From contig DHFW01000023.1 in NCBI GenBank assembly GCA_002402465.1, forward strand, positions 1-15,351: a DNA stretch of 15,351 nt. Direction: 5' to 3'. The position numbers and the translations under genes are program-made. Source of the stretch: Bacteroidales bacterium UBA4814. GTDB taxonomy: Bacteria; Bacteroidota; Bacteroidia; Bacteroidales; UBA7960. Under the pieces are notes generated by a model that had not been told where the DNA came from, made no database searches, and saw only the letters and a list, made by a program, of their open reading frames with translations. The stretch's first letter is position 1. Every line of letters starts with the position of its first letter. Of the stretch, positions 8,195-15,320 are shown piece by piece.

Positions 8195-9661
8195 ATGTCA
8201 GGCTGGTCGGATATCAACATCCGCATGATTACCAAATTCACGGGTATCCTGCTGATGATACTTACCTTTTTCATGCTGGTTTCAGCCATTTGGTCGCTCG
8301 TTTACAACGAGGCTGAAGCGCTGAGGGCCATCCTTTGCGGAAGCGGCATTACTTTTGCTACCGGCCTGCTGCTTTTTTTGCTTACCCAAAAGCACGATCA
8401 CAGAAACATTGGTAAAAAAGAGGGATATATCATCGTAACCCTGACTTGGTTGAGCATCTCTGCTTTTGGCGCCCTGCCGTTTTATCTGTACCATACCATT
8501 CCAACCTACACCGATGCCTTTTTCGAAACCATTTCTGGCTTCACCACTACAGGAGCCACTGTAATTCAGGATATTGAATCCATTTCGAAAGGCCTGTTGT
8601 TTTGGCGAAGCATGACGCACTGGCTTGGCGGCATGGGAATTATTGTGCTTACGCTGGCCATTTTGCCTGTGCTGGGTGTGGGTGGCATGCAGCTATTTGT
8701 GGCTGAGGCGCCGGGAACTACCCCCAGCCGGCTGCACCCGCGCATTGCCGAAACAGCCAAGCGCCTCTGGGGTATTTATGTGCTTTTTACCCTGCTGCAA
8801 ACTGTATTACTTATGTTTGGAGGTATGGACCTGTTCGATGCCCTCAACCATGCCTTCAGCACCATGGCCACCGGTGGCTTTTCTACCAAAAATGACAGTG
8901 TGGCCAGCTTCTCGCCTTACATACAATATGTAATTATATTCTTTATGATCCTGGCAGGCACCAGCTTTTCGCTCCACTATTTTGCCCTGAAAGGCCAGCT
9001 CGACAAGGTGTATAAAAATGAAGAGTTTCGTTTTTTTATTTCCGTTATGGCCATCTTTACGGTGGTAATTGCCACCACTATTTTCCTCACCAGTCAAATA
9101 GGGTTTGAAAAAGCATTTCGCGACAGCCTGTTTCAGGTGGTTTCCATTGTAACCACAACGGGGTTTGTATCGGCCGACTACCTCCAGTGGGAAGGTTCGC
9201 TTTGGTTTTTAATCTTTCTGCTCATGTTTGCCGGCGGCTGCATCGGCTCAACGGGAGGCGGACTAAAAATGATCAGGCACCTGGTGCTGCTCAAAAACGT
9301 GCGCCTTGAATTCAAGCGTTTGATACACCCCATGGCAATAATTCCCGTGAGGATAAACGGAAAGACTATCCCCACCGAGATCATTAATAACTTCCTGGCC
9401 TTCTTTATGATTTATGTGGTAACCATTGCCATTGGTTCGGTGGCAATGGCCATCATAGGGCTTGATTTCATATCGGCGGTTGGGGCCACGGTGGCCACCC
9501 TGGGCAACGTAGGACCCGGTATCGGCAGTGTGGGACCGGTCGAGAACTATGCGCACATCCCCATGGTGGGCAAATGGATGCTGAGCTTTCTTATGCTCCT
9601 TGGCAGGCTTGAATTGTTTACGGTACTGCTGCTGCTCTCGCCAAGCTTTTATAAAAAATAA
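8195..9661 (+). CDS. trkH: Trk system potassium uptake channel subunit TrkH
   Basis: TrkH is the inner-membrane potassium-translocating subunit of the Trk system. The 488-residue, strongly hydrophobic protein has the four pore-loop repeats of the TrkH/Ktr superfamily, with selectivity-filter glycines in TTTGA (G120), ATGGF (G227), TTTGF (G323) and LGNVG (G440). The GSTGGGLKM segment (351-359) corresponds to the conserved intramembrane loop below the third filter, and the C-terminal LGRLELFTVL is the usual family ending. Length and all four loops are complete. It begins five bases after the trkA stop, with no Shine-Dalgarno sequence, which points to translational coupling or at least a shared transcript. 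No terminator was found: the hairpin at 9663-9677 has no T-run after it. Confidence 0.97.
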   Translation: MSGWSDINIRMITKFTGILLMILTFFMLVSAIWSLVYNEAEALRAILCGSGITFATGLLLFLLTQKHDHRNIGKKEGYIIVTLTWLSISAFGALPFYLYHTIPTYTDAFFETISGFTTTGATVIQDIESISKGLLFWRSMTHWLGGMGIIVLTLAILPVLGVGGMQLFVAEAPGTTPSRLHPRIAETAKRLWGIYVLFTLLQTVLLMFGGMDLFDALNHAFSTMATGGFSTKNDSVASFSPYIQYVIIFFMILAGTSFSLHYFALKGQLDKVYKNEEFRFFISVMAIFTVVIATTIFLTSQIGFEKAFRDSLFQVVSIVTTTGFVSADYLQWEGSLWFLIFLLMFAGGCIGSTGGGLKMIRHLVLLKNVRLEFKRLIHPMAIIPVRINGKTIPTEIINNFLAFFMIYVVTIAIGSVAMAIIGLDFISAVGATVATLGNVGPGIGSVGPVENYAHIPMVGKWMLSFLMLLGRLELFTVLLLLSPSFYKK

Positions 9662-9735
9662 GCCTTTGGGGCAAAGGACAACACCCTTCCTTAAACTGAA
9701 ATTCAGTGCCATGGCATTGACATTGAAATTGTCGT

Positions 9736-9743
9736 TATATTTG
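9736..9743 (+). promoter_or_regulatory. Candidate Bacteroidota -7 box for the glycosyltransferase gene
   Basis: TATATTTG matches TAnnTTTG, 19 bases before the ATG at 9763. A TTG at 9717-9719 gives a 16-bp spacer, shorter than the usual spacing, so the -33 element is uncertain. Confidence 0.5.
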
Positions 9744-9762
9744 CCTAAAGTAATCCTCAATT

Positions 9763-10662
9763 ATGCTCAGCATCTGTATTCCGGTTTATAATTACGATGT
9801 GCGAATGCTGGTAAAGAGTTTGCATATTCAGGCCTTGTCGCTTGCTGTGCCAGTTGAAATTGTGGTCATTGATGATGCCTCTAATGAAGAATACCGGAAA
9901 CTCAACCGGGAAATTGCCGAATACGACCTGGTACGCTACGAATTATTGCCTGTAAACGCAGGCCGAAGCCGCATCAGAAATATTCTTGCCCACAAGGCAC
10001 ACTATAATTGGCTCATAATCATGGACTGCGACTCTGCAACGCCAGACGAGCTTTTTCTTAAAAGATACCTGGAAGAAACAAATGGAAATGCAGTGGTTTG
10101 CGGGGGACGTACTTATCTGGACGAAGCACCTGCAGATGACACCTTTCTGCATTGGCACTATGGCAACAAACGCGAAGTGAGAACGGTTGAAAAAAGAAGC
10201 GAAAACCCTCACCAGTCGTTCATGACAAACAATTTTATGGTGCCAAAATCCATCATTATGCAAATCCCATTCAACGAAAACATTAAAGGGTATGGTCACG
10301 AGGATACCCTGTTTGGTTATGAACTCATGAAAAAAGGGATTCCGGTAAAGCATATCGACAACCCGCTGCTGCACGTTGGGCTGCAAGGGCATGATGAATT
10401 CCTGGAAAAGAGCCGCGAAGGCATCAAAAACCTTGCTTTTATTAACAATTACCTGGAAGATGGTAACGAGTTGGAAAAAATGGTAAAGCTGCTAACCTGG
10501 CATAAAAGAATAAAACGTCTTCGATTATGCGGATTGTTTGCGCTTTTTTTCACACTGGCAGCCAAGCCCATAGAAAAGAACCTCAGCGGACGCCGCCCCT
10601 CCCTGCTGCTGTTCGATCTATACAAACTCAGCTATTTCTGCAAAAACCGCAACCAAGCCTGA
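9763..10662 (+). CDS. Family 2 glycosyltransferase
   Basis: A 299-residue GT-A fold enzyme that should transfer a sugar from a nucleotide-sugar to an unknown acceptor. It opens directly with the family's first strand (SICIPVYN, 3-10), followed by the nucleotide-binding DDAS (37-40), the metal-binding DxD motif as DCD (88-90), and an acceptor-side GYGHED with E180/D181 as likely catalytic-base region. This is the arrangement of GT2 enzymes with a galactosyltransferase-like C-terminal half. A short hydrophobic stretch (254-267) flanked by many lysines and arginines suggests peripheral attachment to the inner face of the membrane. There is no polysaccharide or lipid-A cluster around it, so the pathway cannot be named. 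It has its own predicted promoter. The stop at 10660-10662 is 68 bases before the next start. Confidence 0.9.
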   Translation: MLSICIPVYNYDVRMLVKSLHIQALSLAVPVEIVVIDDASNEEYRKLNREIAEYDLVRYELLPVNAGRSRIRNILAHKAHYNWLIIMDCDSATPDELFLKRYLEETNGNAVVCGGRTYLDEAPADDTFLHWHYGNKREVRTVEKRSENPHQSFMTNNFMVPKSIIMQIPFNENIKGYGHEDTLFGYELMKKGIPVKHIDNPLLHVGLQGHDEFLEKSREGIKNLAFINNYLEDGNELEKMVKLLTWHKRIKRLRLCGLFALFFTLAAKPIEKNLSGRRPSLLLFDLYKLSYFCKNRNQA

Positions 10663-10730
10663 ACTTTTATACTGCCAGGCTGTTATTTTCTCAAATTACC
10701 ACAGATAATGATTTCAAAAACCATTTTTTT

Positions 10731-11273
10731 ATGAGCATTTTTTCAATGTTTACTGGCCTCTTTGGCCGCAAAACCAATAAGCGTCCTGCCAATAAAAGCA
10801 GCAAGACTCCCTTTTATGAGTTACAAACCGTTTCCCTTACGGGAGACACTATTCGTTTCGAACAATTCAGAGGCAAAAAAGTACTTTTGGTAAATACGGC
10901 CAGCAAATGCGGTCTCACTCCACAATATGCCGAATTGGAAGAACTGCACAAAAAATTCAGTGACAAACTGCAGATCATTGGTTTTCCTGCCAACAACTTT
11001 ATGAATCAAGAACCTGGCAGCAGTGAAAATATTGCTGAATTTTGCGAAAGGAATTATGGCGTTAGTTTTTTGATGAGCGAAAAAGTGTCGGTTAAAGGCG
11101 AGGATATGCATCCTGTTTATCAGTGGCTTACAAGCAAGGACAAAAATGGCTGGAACCAAAAAGCACCCACGTGGAACTTCCAGAAATACCTGGTTGATGA
11201 AAACGGTGAGCTGGAAGCCGTGTTTACACCAACGGTGAAACCACTGGATAAAAAGATCGTCTCACAGCTTTAA
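10731..11273 (+). CDS. Glutathione peroxidase family protein, thioredoxin-type two-cysteine form
   Basis: A 180-residue peroxidase that reduces peroxides. The peroxidatic cysteine C60 sits in TASKCG, with Q93 in NQEPG and W148/N149 in TWNF completing the catalytic set. C105 in FCERNYG aligns with the resolving cysteine of yeast Gpx3/Orp1, while the cysteine of the usual FPCNQF motif is alanine here (FPANNF). By family knowledge this pattern means reduction by thioredoxin, not glutathione. The ATG at 10731 gives an N-terminal extension of about 25 residues, with a short hydrophobic part (IFSMFTGLF) and a basic stretch; it may be a weak membrane anchor. The frame is open back to 10527, but that would overlap the glycosyltransferase gene by over 130 bases. 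No clear promoter box is seen in the 68-base gap, so it may be cotranscribed with the upstream gene. Confidence 0.93.
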   Translation: MSIFSMFTGLFGRKTNKRPANKSSKTPFYELQTVSLTGDTIRFEQFRGKKVLLVNTASKCGLTPQYAELEELHKKFSDKLQIIGFPANNFMNQEPGSSENIAEFCERNYGVSFLMSEKVSVKGEDMHPVYQWLTSKDKNGWNQKAPTWNFQKYLVDENGELEAVFTPTVKPLDKKIVSQL

Positions 11274-11353
11274 AATCAACCAGAGGGAAAACGCCTCGAA
11301 AAGATTTTCGATTTTCGGGCAAAAAAGGCTGAAGAAATTTTTAGAAAAACCAA

Positions 11354-11368
11354 AAAGCCCTGAGCTTT
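11354..11368 (-). terminator. Weak candidate terminator for manA
   Basis: Read on the minus strand, a 5-bp stem (AAAGC/GCTTT) with a 5-base loop is followed by a T-rich run. It starts 8 bases after the manA stop codon (11377-11379). The short stem makes this uncertain. A second AT-rich hairpin at 11296-11311 could serve the convergent peroxidase gene. Confidence 0.35.
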
Positions 11369-11376
11369 CTCAACCT

Positions 11377-12357
11377 TTAACCGATATAAGTTTCCAGAAC
11401 CCGGCAAGGTTTACTGGGCAGGTAGCTTATCTGCTTTAGCTCAGCGGGCACCAACACCACTTCTCCCTTTTCAACTTTCTCGCTTGCTCCCAGATAATGA
11501 ATTTCGAAGCTTCCCTCCAGGCAAACCAACAACACTAAACTATCGACCATAAAATAATCGCTTTCAATTTTGCGGTCGAAGGTAAGTAGATTGGTAGTGA
11601 AGTGCTGGTCTTTTACAAGGTTTACTGATCCGTTTGGTTTTGGCTGATAGGGCCGGGTAAATTCGGTAGCTTTTTTGAAGTCAAGCACTTCAAGAGATTT
11701 TTCGATATGCAGTTCGCGGGGTTTTCCATCCAGTCCCGGGCGGTCCCAGTCGTACAGGCGGTAAGTTATGTCGCTGGCTTGCTGTATCTCGCACAGGGTA
11801 ATGCCCGCTCCAATGGCATGCACTTTGCCGGCAGGCAAAAAGAAAACGTCGCCGGCTTTAACGGGCCCGGCCTGCAATATTTCTCGAAGGGTATTGTTTT
11901 CAAGGTGTTTCAGTACCATTTCAGGGTTCACATCTTGCTTAAAGCCGGCAATAATTTCGGCACCGGGCTGCGCATCGACAATATACCACATTTCGGTTTT
12001 GCCGTTTGCGTTGTGCTGTTTGCGGGCCGTGGCATCGTCGGGGTGTACCTGCACCGACAGGTAATCGTTGGTGTCGATAAATTTTACCAGCAGCGGAAAC
12101 TCCTCTCCAAAGCGGTCAAACACCTGATCTCCAAGCAGATCGCCCATGTATATTTCAATAAGTTCAGTGAGTTCATTGCCTTTCAGAAAGCCATTGCTTA
12201 CCACCGATACTTCTTGCGCGAAAGCGCAAAGCTCCCACGACTCGCCGCAATTGGCCAGTGGAGTAAAATCCTTACCCAGCAACGATTTCAAACGGGTACC
12301 GCCCCAGACCTTGTCCTTAAAGACAGGCTGGAATTTTAAGGGATATAATTTTTGCAT
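11377..12357 (-). CDS. manA: Mannose-6-phosphate isomerase, class I
   Basis: This cytoplasmic zinc enzyme interconverts mannose 6-phosphate and fructose 6-phosphate, feeding GDP-mannose synthesis or mannose catabolism. The 326-residue protein is a cupin with the zinc ligands of type I isomerases: Q103 and H105 in QVHPDD, E122 in KTEMWY, and H180 in HAIG; R200 in TYRLYDWDR is the likely catalytic arginine. The N-terminal PVFKDKVWGG is characteristic. The length matches the short Firmicutes/Bacteroidota form, not the ~390-residue E. coli type. It follows the 154-aa acidic-protein gene on the same strand with a gap of only 20 bases and no promoter between, so the two are likely one operon. ATG start at 12357; no Shine-Dalgarno sequence. 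Confidence 0.95.
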   Translation of the reverse strand: MQKLYPLKFQPVFKDKVWGGTRLKSLLGKDFTPLANCGESWELCAFAQEVSVVSNGFLKGNELTELIEIYMGDLLGDQVFDRFGEEFPLLVKFIDTNDYLSVQVHPDDATARKQHNANGKTEMWYIVDAQPGAEIIAGFKQDVNPEMVLKHLENNTLREILQAGPVKAGDVFFLPAGKVHAIGAGITLCEIQQASDITYRLYDWDRPGLDGKPRELHIEKSLEVLDFKKATEFTRPYQPKPNGSVNLVKDQHFTTNLLTFDRKIESDYFMVDSLVLLVCLEGSFEIHYLGASEKVEKGEVVLVPAELKQISYLPSKPCRVLETYIG

Positions 12358-12377
12358 ATAAAAAGAAAAAAACCGGG

Positions 12378-12842
12378 TTATTTTGGCCAGTTTACCTCGT
12401 TGTTATCACTAAAGCTCACTGCCCAGCTAACCTGCACCATAACCTCCTCATCAAAAATAAAATCGACCTGGGCATCGAAAAAAGAAACCCGCCTTTCTTC
12501 CCACTCTTCCTCATCTTCCACCTCATAATCGCTGAAACCATTCTCCTTCATAAGGGCAATGACCTGCTTTTCGGTTAAACCAAAAACCTTTTTGCCAAAA
12601 AGGCTGGCATCTTCATGGTCGGTTTCGAAGTTGGTGCAGCGGTCGTCGTATTCTTTTTCAAAATACACTGCATGGCCCTTGTCCCAGTAGCTCCAAACTT
12701 CCACCTCCGAGAAATCCTCGTCGCCTTCGATGGTTTCCACCTCCTGAGGCTCGCCAAAAAAAGCTTCCACTTCTTTTTTGGTTGCACCAAATTTTAAATC
12801 GCCAAAGCCTACCAGGGGCTTAATGATAAGGTCTTCTTTCAT
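12378..12842 (-). CDS. Acidic hypothetical protein upstream of manA
   Basis: I do not recognise this 154-residue protein. It has no signal peptide or membrane segment and is strongly acidic, with clusters such as EGDEDFSEVEV and EDEEEWEERR. The N-terminal part, GFGDLKFGATKKEVEAFFGEP, has the 'G.....V...FG.P' rhythm also found in SmpA/BamE-like and related small folds, but without their lipoprotein signal; that resemblance is only a pattern. The second half (FGLTEKQVIALMKENGF then alternating aromatic strands) could be a repeat of the same alpha-beta unit, with TEKQVIALMKENGF echoing TKKEVEAFFGEP. It is most likely a small soluble cytoplasmic protein. It shares a transcript with manA (20-base gap) and probably has its own promoter in the 185-base gap behind it. 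Confidence 0.8.
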   Translation of the reverse strand: MKEDLIIKPLVGFGDLKFGATKKEVEAFFGEPQEVETIEGDEDFSEVEVWSYWDKGHAVYFEKEYDDRCTNFETDHEDASLFGKKVFGLTEKQVIALMKENGFSDYEVEDEEEWEERRVSFFDAQVDFIFDEEVMVQVSWAVSFSDNNEVNWPK

Positions 12843-12911
12843 CCTAGGATATTTTTTTATTTTTCCGGATGCCTGCTCGCATGTGAGATACTCATCCGCA
12901 ATAATTTGTTT

Positions 12912-12985
12912 AAACGAACATGCTCGTTTTTATCTTCTGGCCAAAGAATTAAAGTGCAGACTATAAGGCCTTATGAGCAAATTTA
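12912..12985 (-). promoter_or_regulatory. Candidate promoter, palindrome and leader hairpin of the acidic-protein/manA unit
   Basis: On the minus strand the sequence at 12985-12978 reads TAAATTTG, a match to TAnnTTTG, without a clear -33 element. Just downstream, where transcription should start, is a perfect 12-bp palindrome ATAAGGCCTTAT (12963-12974). The predicted leader of about 125 bases contains a hairpin with a 6-bp stem and 6-base loop (12912-12929). The remainder of the 12843-13027 gap is AT-rich with nothing further recognised. Confidence 0.4.
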
Positions 12986-13027
12986 GAGATTTATTTAATT
13001 AGGTTGAATTAAATTTAGCTTAATTTT

Positions 13028-13840
13028 TTATTTGAAAGGTGAGTCGGGTTCTTTGGCCATGTGCTTATACACTAACTTATCGACCAGGGCAGGGAAAAAT
13101 TTATTGAGCCACACCGTGAGTTTGCCCTGTCGGGTTAATACCAGCGTTCGCCTGCGTTTTTCGATGGCATTGAGCACATGCCAGGCAGTTCGTTCGGCCG
13201 ACATCATTTTATCTTCGGCCCTGGGCGACTCTCCCTGGGGCGAGCCATCTTTGGAAAGGGCGGTTTTCCGGATATTGCTGGTGGTAAAACCCGGGCTGAC
13301 AATAAGCACGTGCAATCCCTTTTTCAGGTTTTCGATGCGCAGGGTTTCTAAAAAGCCATGTAAAGCAAATTTCGAGGCAGAGTAGCCAGTGCGGGCCGGC
13401 AGCCCCTTATGCCCGGCAATGGACGATATGCCCGCCACACTGCCTTGCGAACGAAGCAAATAGGGCAAGGCAAAGTGGGTGCAGTACACCGCACCCCAGA
13501 AGTTTACCTGCATCAGTTGTTCAAGCACTTCCAGTTCTACTTCTTCGAAAATGGCCCGCATGGATACCCCGGCATTATTGATCAGCACATCGATGCCACC
13601 GAATTTATCCACAGTGGCTTCCACCAACTTCCGGCAATCGTCCTTACGGGTTACATCGGCCTGTACCACCAGGTAGTTTTCGGGCGAAGCAGCCGATAAA
13701 GCTGCCGTTTCGTTTAGCCTTTCCAGGTTGCGGGCAGCCATGCATACTCTCATGCCGCGCATCAGACCCTCCAGTGCCAGGGCACGGCCAATGCCGCTCG
13801 ATGCCCCGGTAACTATCATAACTTTTCCCTTCATTGTCAA
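13028..13840 (-). CDS. Short-chain dehydrogenase/reductase (classical SDR)
   Basis: A 270-residue NAD(P)-dependent oxidoreductase of unknown substrate. The Rossmann cofactor motif TGASSGIG (11-18), NNAG (88-91), the structural N113, and the catalytic set S140, Y153 and K157 (YSASK) are all in place and at normal spacing. AARN (36-38 region) at the end of the second strand suggests NADPH preference. The C-terminal part, with basic residues and a hydrophobic LTVWLNKFFPALVDKLVYK segment, resembles DhrS7/11-beta-type reductases that associate with membranes. The start may be the first ATG (13838-13840) or the one two codons later. It is divergent from the YghO-like gene, sharing a 159-base gap. 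I saw no TAnnTTTG box on its side. The gap after it is AT-rich without a firm terminator. Confidence 0.93.
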   Translation of the reverse strand: MTMKGKVMIVTGASSGIGRALALEGLMRGMRVCMAARNLERLNETAALSAASPENYLVVQADVTRKDDCRKLVEATVDKFGGIDVLINNAGVSMRAIFEEVELEVLEQLMQVNFWGAVYCTHFALPYLLRSQGSVAGISSIAGHKGLPARTGYSASKFALHGFLETLRIENLKKGLHVLIVSPGFTTSNIRKTALSKDGSPQGESPRAEDKMMSAERTAWHVLNAIEKRRRTLVLTRQGKLTVWLNKFFPALVDKLVYKHMAKEPDSPFK

Positions 13841-13950
13841 TTAGTTTTTTGGCAAATGCCCCATCCACAGGCGGTACCCTTAAAAGCTGATAGCCGGGAC
13901 AGGAAAAACACATCTGCACGAATGAAAATATATTTTGAACAGAAATCGTT

Positions 13951-13958
13951 TACTTTTG
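13951..13958 (+). promoter_or_regulatory. Candidate Bacteroidota -7 box for the YghO-like gene
   Basis: TACTTTTG matches TAnnTTTG, 41 bases before the ATG at 14000. The only TTTG upstream (13934-13937) gives a spacer of 13 bp, too short for a normal -33 element. Confidence 0.5.
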
Positions 13959-13975
13959 CAAAGATGAAAAAATAA

Positions 13976-13985
13976 TTCACGTGAA
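13976..13985. promoter_or_regulatory. Perfect 10-bp palindrome in the leader of the YghO-like gene
   Basis: TTCACGTGAA reads the same on both strands and lies between the predicted promoter and the ATG at 14000. It could be an operator for a dimeric regulator; a chance palindrome is possible. Confidence 0.3.
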
Positions 13986-13999
13986 AAACCCCGGCCCCC

Positions 14000-15172
14000 A
14001 TGCAACTCATTGAAGTGAACGACAAAAAGACTGCGGCGGAGTTTCTTAAGGTTCCACGAATCATTTACAAGAAAGATAAAAACTGGATCAGCCATCTTGA
14101 CCAGGACATTGAAGCTGTTTTCGACAAGAAAAAGAATAAATACTTCATCCTGGGTGAGGCCCAGCGGTGGATTTTAAAAGACCACAAAGGACGACTCATT
14201 GGCCGGGTAGCTGCGTTTGTTCACCCCGAGTTTTCGGCCATTTTTAAACAACCTACAGGTGGCATGGGCTTTTTTGAGTGCATCAACGATCAGGAAGCCG
14301 CCTTCAGGCTTTTCGATGCCTGCAAGCAATGGCTCATGGAAAAAGGCATGCAGGCCATGGATGGGCCCATTAATTTTGGCGAAAAAGACCGCTTCTGGGG
14401 GCTGCTGGTCGAAGGATTTGAAAATCAGCCGATTTATACAATAAACTATAACCCGCCCTACTTCAAGGATTTATTCGAAAAATACGGGTTTAAAAATTTT
14501 TACAATCAAAATGTGTTTTATCTCAGTGCCAGCAAAGACCTGCCACCCATACTTGAAAAAACCTACGAACGCCTTACCACCATCCAAGGCTACCAATTCG
14601 ATCACCTCCGGGTAGAAAACATGGACAAATACGCAGAAGATTTCAAAACCATTTATAACGAAGCCTGGACGCATACCCACAAATACTTTAAACCCATGAG
14701 CAAGGAGGCGGCCATTCATACCTTCAACAGTATGAAAGACATTGTGGATGAGGAGCTGGTAATTTTTGCCTACCACCATGGGCGCCCTGTGGCATTTTTT
14801 GTAAGCATACCAGAGCTAAACCAGATTTTTAAATATGTGGGCGGCCGCCTTAATTTATGGGGAAAAATAAAATTCTTTTATTATCGTTGGCGCGGAAAGC
14901 TCGACCAGATCAGCGGCTTAGTTTTCGGAACGGTACCCGATTACCGCAACAAAGGCCTGGATGCGGGTTTGATCATGACATTAAAAAAATACATTTTGCA
15001 AAACAAGAAAACCCACTACAAAGGAGCTTATATGTCGTGGATAGGCGATTTTAATCCCAAAATGGTGAGAATTGCCGAGCACATTGGGGGGGAGCGTGTT
15101 TTTGTGCTTTCCACCTACCGCTTACTTTTCGATCCTGGCGCAACGTTTGATTGGCATCCAGTGCTGGATTAA
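14000..15172 (+). CDS. YghO-like GNAT-fold protein of unknown function
   Basis: A 390-residue soluble protein, about the size of E. coli YghO, to whose family I assign it by pattern (moderate certainty). Two GNAT-like halves are visible. The N-terminal half has GRLIGRVAAFVHPEF (64-78), GFFEC (90-94) and DGPINFGEKDRFWGLLVEGF (121-140). The C-terminal half has GRPVAFFVSIPELN (261-274) and the VPDYRNKGLDAGL segment (312-324), which looks like the acetyl-CoA pyrophosphate-binding motif A, followed by AEHIGGERVFVLSTYRLL. An acyl- or aminoacyl-transferase role is inferred; no substrate is known. There is no signal peptide or membrane helix. It is divergent from the SDR gene and is followed by a tRNA gene. 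The ATG lacks a Shine-Dalgarno sequence, being preceded by a run of C residues. Confidence 0.88.
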   Translation: MQLIEVNDKKTAAEFLKVPRIIYKKDKNWISHLDQDIEAVFDKKKNKYFILGEAQRWILKDHKGRLIGRVAAFVHPEFSAIFKQPTGGMGFFECINDQEAAFRLFDACKQWLMEKGMQAMDGPINFGEKDRFWGLLVEGFENQPIYTINYNPPYFKDLFEKYGFKNFYNQNVFYLSASKDLPPILEKTYERLTTIQGYQFDHLRVENMDKYAEDFKTIYNEAWTHTHKYFKPMSKEAAIHTFNSMKDIVDEELVIFAYHHGRPVAFFVSIPELNQIFKYVGGRLNLWGKIKFFYYRWRGKLDQISGLVFGTVPDYRNKGLDAGLIMTLKKYILQNKKTHYKGAYMSWIGDFNPKMVRIAEHIGGERVFVLSTYRLLFDPGATFDWHPVLD

Positions 15173-15233
15173 AGCAATTGGCTGTGGCCTTGCCTGGCGT
15201 GCCCTATAATTTTGGCAAACGACAAAAAAACTT

Positions 15234-15263
15234 TTTGTTTTTCGAGAATTGAGCGTATCTTTG
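15234..15263 (+). promoter_or_regulatory. Bacteroidota promoter ahead of the tRNA gene
   Basis: TTTG at 15234-15237 (-33) and TATCTTTG at 15256-15263 (-7, TAnnTTTG) are separated by 18 bp. Transcription would start near 15270, about 50 bases before the tRNA. A small hairpin (AGCCC/GGGCT, 15280-15294) lies in the leader. Confidence 0.72.
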
Positions 15264-15320
15264 CACTCTCAAAAAAACAAGCCCCTTTTGGGCTGCGTTC
15301 TTTGAAGCTTTAATAAGATT

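Noticed and set aside
9663..9677. Hairpin CCTTTG/CAAAGG after trkH as a terminator
   Set aside because: The loop is only three bases, and no T-run follows on the plus strand.
10527..10730. N-terminal extension of the peroxidase by 68 more residues
   Set aside because: It would overlap the glycosyltransferase gene by over 130 bases and its translation shows no recognisable domain; the ATG at 10731 fits the fold.
15207..15214. Second TAATTTTG promoter box before the tRNA
   Set aside because: It matches TAnnTTTG but has no -33 element at a usable distance; the box at 15256-15263 is better in every respect.
15222..15238. ACAAAAA/TTTTTGT hairpin as terminator of the YghO-like gene
   Set aside because: The stem is entirely A/T except for one C-G pair and overlaps the -33 element of the tRNA promoter; an A-rich then T-rich stretch is a simpler reading.
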